Source: Clostridium sp. SM-530-WT-3G (GTDB lineage: Bacteria; Bacillota; Clostridia; Clostridiales; Clostridiaceae). Taken from it: a stretch of 37,848 nt of DNA. Each line of letters opens with the position of its first letter. Position 1 is the first letter of the stretch. The position numbers were made by a program, and so were the translations under genes. Under the pieces are notes generated by a model. It was not told the DNA's origin, did not search any database, and saw only the letters and a list, made by a program, of their open reading frames with translations. The DNA lies in assembly GCF_012843905.1 (NCBI RefSeq), contig NZ_JABAGC010000033.1, positions 1 to 37,848 of the forward strand, read 5' to 3'. This document shows positions 34,733 to 37,848 of the stretch, in pieces.

Positions 34733-34757
34733 CCACACAATACTTTTTTCGTATAAA

Positions 34758-35456
34758 TTATGCTTTATTTTTATTTCTCATTGCTCTTTCTTTTACGAAT
34801 TGATTATATTCTTCTATTTTGTACAATTCAGGTTCTCTAACTTCTTCTAAGAAATGTGAAGCTTCTGCATCTGCATTGGTAAATGCTAATACAGACTTAT
34901 ACATTTCAATTGCTTTATTATAATCTCTATAGTCTTCTTTAGGAATGTATGCACCCATATGCCATCTTATCATTAAGCATTCTTCAAGTGTAAGCTTTAC
35001 AAATTGTTGTAGTAAAATAACACTCTTTTCACCATGACCTAAAGGTACATTTTCATTTATTTCATATGAAGCATATCCAATCCACTTTCCAGTCATTTCA
35101 TCTTTCTTTAGTCTCATAGTCTTTTCGTATATATTACATTTGCATAAATCATGTAAATAACCAGTAAGATAAATTGTATCAAGGCTTAATCCAAGCTTAT
35201 ATTGTTCATTCTTTTGTATTAAAAGTTCTACTACATTATTTGAATGAAATGCTAACCCACCATCAAAATTTGAATGAAACTTTGTAGACGCTGGCGCTGT
35301 AAAGTAATCTGTTCTTTCTAAAAGATATTTAATAAGATCATCTATTCCATCTCTTTTTATAGATTTAAGTCTTTCTATTATTTTATCTTGTAATACTTTT
35401 CTTTCTTCTTCTGCTTTTGCTTTAGTTAAATCTTTCAAATCTTTTAAATCACTCAT
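34758..35456 (-). CDS. HD-domain hydrolase
   Basis: 232 aa. The HD metal-binding pattern is seen as H61 and H71 (KFHSN, LAFHSNNV), H102-D103 in YLHDLCK, GHGEKS and RWHMGAY, with ADAEAS closing the domain. This is a phosphohydrolase fold with unknown substrate; similar proteins occur in clostridial genomes and phages. Highly charged N-terminal helix (1-35). Monocistronic, good ATG with AGGAGA nearby. Confidence 0.8.
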   Translation of the reverse strand: MSDLKDLKDLTKAKAEEERKVLQDKIIERLKSIKRDGIDDLIKYLLERTDYFTAPASTKFHSNFDGGLAFHSNNVVELLIQKNEQYKLGLSLDTIYLTGYLHDLCKCNIYEKTMRLKKDEMTGKWIGYASYEINENVPLGHGEKSVILLQQFVKLTLEECLMIRWHMGAYIPKEDYRDYNKAIEMYKSVLAFTNADAEASHFLEEVREPELYKIEEYNQFVKERAMRNKNKA

Positions 35457-35607
35457 TTATACATCTCCTTATCCTAATAATAAATCACCTATTCGCATTT
35501 ATAAATTTATTATAAACATATAAAATCCAATATTATCATATATTAAATTTTCCACATATAATTAATACTATTCTCTATATGATTTTATCACTCATTAGAT
35601 AAAGTGT

Positions 35608-35654
35608 AAAAAGAAATCCTACAGCTTTAAAAATATAAAACTGTAGGATTTTAA
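35608..35654 (-). terminator. Terminator of glcK
   Basis: 11-bp perfect stem AAATCCTACAG / CTGTAGGATTT with AT loop, T-rich on the - strand. Confidence 0.75.
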
Positions 35655-35693
35655 TAAATAAATTAACGAAATAAATTTATAGTATTATAACAA

Positions 35694-36635
35694 CTATTTA
35701 TTAAGCATTGCTGCTCCAATTAATCCTGCATCATTTCCAAGACTAGCAACCTTTATAACTGTTGGCATATCTCCACCATAAACTAACTCCTTAACTTTTG
35801 CAGTTAATGGAACTGTTAAGTTTTCTTCTTGCTTAGATACTCCGCCACCTAAAAGAATTTCTTCTGGCTTAAAGATGTTTATAAGGTTAGCAATACCTAT
35901 TGCTAAGTAGTCTAAATATTCTTCAATAACTTCTTGACCAACCTTATCTCCAGCTTGTGCTGCATCAAAAGGTACTTTAGCATTCATTTTTTCTAAATTA
36001 CCTTCTACTAATTTGTAAAGAAGAGAGTCTTTATTTTCTTCTGCTTTCTTTTTAGCAGCAAGAATTAAAGCGCTTGCAGATGAGTAAGCTTCAAAACATC
36101 CATGATTTCCACAACTACATGCTCTTCCATCTTTTTCTATAACTATATGACCAATTTCTGCTCCACCTGGATGGAATCCTGCAAATATTTTTCCACCAAT
36201 TATGATTCCACCGCCTACTCCAGTTCCTAGAGTAACTACAACAGCATCTGAGCATCCTTTTGCGTTTCCTGCAACAACTTCTCCAAGTGCAGCACAGTCA
36301 GCATCATTAGCCATTCTTATTTCAGCATCTAATTTTCCTTTAGCATATTCTCTTACATTAAAGTTATCAATTCTGATATTGTTTGAATATACTACTACCC
36401 AATTTTTATCGTCAATTGTTCCTGGTATACCTATACCAACACCTTTTAAATTAGTCTTATCTAATTTAAATTCATTGATTAACTCATTGCACATATCAAA
36501 GATGTCATCAAAAATAGGTTCTACTCCTCTTTCTTTTTCTGTAGGTCTATGAAGTGATTTTATTATTTTACCATTTTCATCAACTAAACCTACAACAATA
36601 TTTGTTCCCCCTAAATCAACACCGATATAATTCAT
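35694..36635 (-). CDS. glcK: Glucokinase, ROK family
   Basis: 313 aa from ATG 36635 (MNYIGVDLGGTN), chosen because GAGGGG lies 7 nt upstream; in-frame GTG/ATG codons farther up overlap that site. ROK marks: ATP loop GVDLGGTNIVVG, sugar site NDADCAALGE, LGTGVGGGIIIGG, and the zinc motif HIVIEKDGRACSCGNHGCFEAYSS. It phosphorylates glucose (possibly other hexoses) at C6 using ATP in the cytosol, feeding sugars released by the upstream glycosidases into glycolysis. Monocistronic. Confidence 0.92.
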   Translation of the reverse strand: MNYIGVDLGGTNIVVGLVDENGKIIKSLHRPTEKERGVEPIFDDIFDMCNELINEFKLDKTNLKGVGIGIPGTIDDKNWVVVYSNNIRIDNFNVREYAKGKLDAEIRMANDADCAALGEVVAGNAKGCSDAVVVTLGTGVGGGIIIGGKIFAGFHPGGAEIGHIVIEKDGRACSCGNHGCFEAYSSASALILAAKKKAEENKDSLLYKLVEGNLEKMNAKVPFDAAQAGDKVGQEVIEEYLDYLAIGIANLINIFKPEEILLGGGVSKQEENLTVPLTAKVKELVYGGDMPTVIKVASLGNDAGLIGAAMLNK

Positions 36636-37128
36636 TTCCATTCCCCTCACTATATTTTTTACATTTTACTAATTTATCGAGATAAATATATTATATCATT
36701 TAAAGTATATGGTTACAATTATACAGGCAAAATTATGTAAACATTTTAGATATTAATATTAAATTTTTCTAATTCCTCACTAAGATACTGATTATTTTTT
36801 TTAAATATGCCGTTAATACCTAGTATTTAGCCTTTAACACATTTTCCTCAGTATCATCTATAAATACTGTCTCTTCTTTTATTAGATTATATCTCTTTAA
36901 AAGCTTGGTATATATCACCTCTTTTGGCTTTAATAATTTTTCTTTATATGATACTCCGCCTTCATAAAACACTATATTTTCCCATAATATTCATCCTTCG
37001 ATTTATTGCATATAGGCGAATCATAACTCTTCATAAAAATTTATCAATTATTTTAAATCTTTTCTGTATCGTTTCAATCAATATGACAATAGATTATAAT
37101 AAATACTAATTTAATATGAGGTGAAAAA
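36636..37128. other. Intergenic region holding a decayed HAD gene
   Basis: 493 bp between glcK and the Met-rich gene. About half is the HAD remnant (36746-36990); the rest is AT-rich. A weak residual HAD-like reading may continue to about 37060 in shifted frames. Confidence 0.5.
36746..36990 (-). pseudogene. HAD-superfamily hydrolase remnant, truncated and frameshifted
   Basis: On the - strand one frame reads WENIVFYEGGVSYKEKLLKP, then IYTKLLKRYNL and EETVFIDDTEENVLKAKY before TAG. One base on, the sense resumes: LGINGIFKKNNQYLSEELEK to TAA at 36748-36746. KP..IY..LL, FIDDTEENV..A and LGI are the C-terminal motifs of IA-type HAD phosphatases. The N-terminal catalytic DxD part and cap are missing, so the gene is dead. 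Confidence 0.75.
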
Positions 37129-37527
37129 ATGAATCCACTTTTAAATATGTTATTAAGCTCTTTATTTCCTGGCATGGGTGGCATGATGAACAACCAAGGT
37201 GGAATGAACACACCAATGGGAGAAAATCCTTTATTAAATATTCTTATGGGTGGACTTGGTGGAGGAATAAACCAAAACATGATGGGAGGAAATCCTCTTA
37301 TGAATATGTTTATGGGTATGAATAACGGAATGAATCCTAACATGAATAATAATTCAATGCCTGTTAATAATGCTAATATGGGTATGAATAATATGAATCC
37401 TTTGTTAAGTATGCTTATGAATGGCCCTAATATGGGTATGAACCGAAACCCTATGCTGAATAATCAGAATAGAAATACCATGATGATGAATAATGGTAAT
37501 ATTAGAAATAATAATTCTAAACATTAA
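37129..37527 (+). CDS. Met/Asn-rich low-complexity protein with NPLLN repeats
   Basis: 132 aa, about one fifth Met (28 by hand count) and more than a quarter Asn (38). Four repeats begin NPLLNMLLSS, NPLLNILMGG, NPLMNMFMGM and NPLLSMLMNG, separated by Gly/Asn/Met linkers. No Cys, no charged core, no signal peptide. ATG with GAGGTG 6 nt upstream and a clean terminator support real expression. The composition resembles spore-coat or phase-separating proteins, and Met clusters could bind Cu(I), but I cannot name a function. Confidence 0.7.
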   Translation: MNPLLNMLLSSLFPGMGGMMNNQGGMNTPMGENPLLNILMGGLGGGINQNMMGGNPLMNMFMGMNNGMNPNMNNNSMPVNNANMGMNNMNPLLSMLMNGPNMGMNRNPMLNNQNRNTMMMNNGNIRNNNSKH

Positions 37528-37540
37528 TCTTATGGTACAC

Positions 37541-37564
37541 AGGCAGCTAAATTTCTAGCTGCCT
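37541..37564 (+). terminator. Hairpin after the Met-rich gene
   Basis: 8-bp stem AGGCAGCT / AGCTGCCT, 8-nt loop, followed by an A/T-rich tract with few T in a row; moderate terminator. Confidence 0.6.
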
Positions 37565-37607
37565 AAAATTAATTTATTACACTTTTATTTTTGTATAATT
37601 TTCCACT

Positions 37608-37635
37608 TTTATAAGAATATATGTTCGGGTATAAT
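37608..37635 (+). promoter_or_regulatory. Promoter aimed into the 70-bp repeat array
   Basis: Perfect -10 TATAAT (37630-37635), -35 TTTATA (37608-37613, four of six matches) with 16-bp spacer. The expected start near 37642 falls right before the first repeat (37646). Confidence 0.45.
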
Positions 37636-37645
37636 AGATGTATAT

Positions 37646-37848
37646 GAAACTCGACTCACTGCGTTCGCTGAGTAAGTTCGAGCAACCAAATCATAGATTT
37701 GGGCTCTCTGATGAGGAAACTCGACTCACTGCGTTCGCTGAGTAAGTTCGAGCAACCAAATCATAGATTTGGGCTCTCTGATGAGGAAACTCGACTCACT
37801 GCGTTCGCTGAGTAAGTTCGAGCAACCAAATCATAGATTTGGGCTCTC
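37646..37848. repeat. 70-bp tandem repeat array, at least 2.9 identical copies
   Basis: Units begin at 37646, 37716 and 37786 (GAAACTCGACTC...) and are identical; the third is cut by the window end after 63 bp. GC content is about 47%, far above the surroundings. Each unit contains two stem-loops: CTCGA(37650-37654)/TCGAG(37678-37682) enclosing CTCA/TGAG and GCG/CGC, and CCAAATC(37686-37692)/GATTTGG(37696-37702) that can extend by GAGC/GCTC. The two share GAG (37680-37682), so they compete. A 35-codon frame from 37638 exists but lacks a ribosome binding site and is probably chance. Confidence 0.92.

Noticed and set aside
36202..36552. 116-aa + strand frame inside glcK
   Set aside because: Antisense shadow of the ROK kinase.
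37638..37745. 35-codon frame through the first repeat unit
   Set aside because: No ribosome binding site, and the 70-bp period shifts the frame in each copy.
37646..37848. CRISPR array
   Set aside because: All 70 bp are identical between units, with no variable spacers, and no cas genes are present.

Overview
The window is AT-rich, with short, mostly single-direction operons, strong GAGG/AGGAGG ribosome binding sites and hairpin-plus-T terminators. Gene content (electron-bifurcating NfnAB, Spo0E-like remnant, AEDNFALAA-type tmRNA tag, GHKL sensor kinases, plant-polysaccharide glycosidases) suggests a saccharolytic, anaerobic, spore-forming Clostridium (sensu stricto, cluster I). Species cannot be fixed from sequence alone.

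Layout. 1-3560: a metal (probably copper) handling island, with a heavy-metal-domain/SafE-like membrane/cupredoxin fusion protein, two small envelope proteins transcribed divergently, a frameshifted Spo0E-like phosphatase and a two-domain multicopper oxidase. Repeated TTCAT boxes with a 10-11 bp period lie in front of these genes. 3569-5025: an intact IS4-superfamily insertion sequence. 5199-6182: a LacI-type repressor left without an obvious target. 6525-6882: ssrA (tmRNA) with a near-perfect promoter. 7118-9028: membrane-anchored GDPD phosphodiesterase. 9208-11489: nfnA-nfnB. 11596-14135: two adjacent AgrC-like kinases, one with the phosphoacceptor His but a ruined ATPase, the other with an intact ATPase but no His at that position. 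14665-17253: a lipoprotein and a TcyP-type symporter. 17597-18586: kdgK. 18778-22785: nitroreductase, flavodoxin, YibE/F membrane protein and a secreted alkaline phosphatase with PHO-box-like repeats.

23082-29838 is a polyamine operon read right to left: speD, speA, speE, carboxy(nor)spermidine dehydrogenase, nspC, speB. Arginine is decarboxylated by SpeA and agmatine converted to putrescine by SpeB. Spermidine can then be made by two usually alternative routes, SpeD/SpeE (decarboxylated SAM) and dehydrogenase/NspC (aspartate semialdehyde). 30391-34691 is a hemicellulose locus: GH27 glycosidase, GH51 arabinofuranosidase, a small zinc-ribbon protein and a divergent ArsR-type regulator with a palindrome inside the abf promoter. 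34758-37527 holds an HD-domain hydrolase, ROK glucokinase, a decayed HAD hydrolase and an extremely Met/Asn-rich protein.

The right edge (37646 to the end) is the most unusual part: a perfect 70-bp tandem repeat of at least 2.9 copies, much richer in GC than its surroundings. It starts about 11 bp after a consensus -10 box. Each unit encodes two competing hairpins flanking a stretch that resembles a hammerhead-ribozyme core. The array runs off the window.
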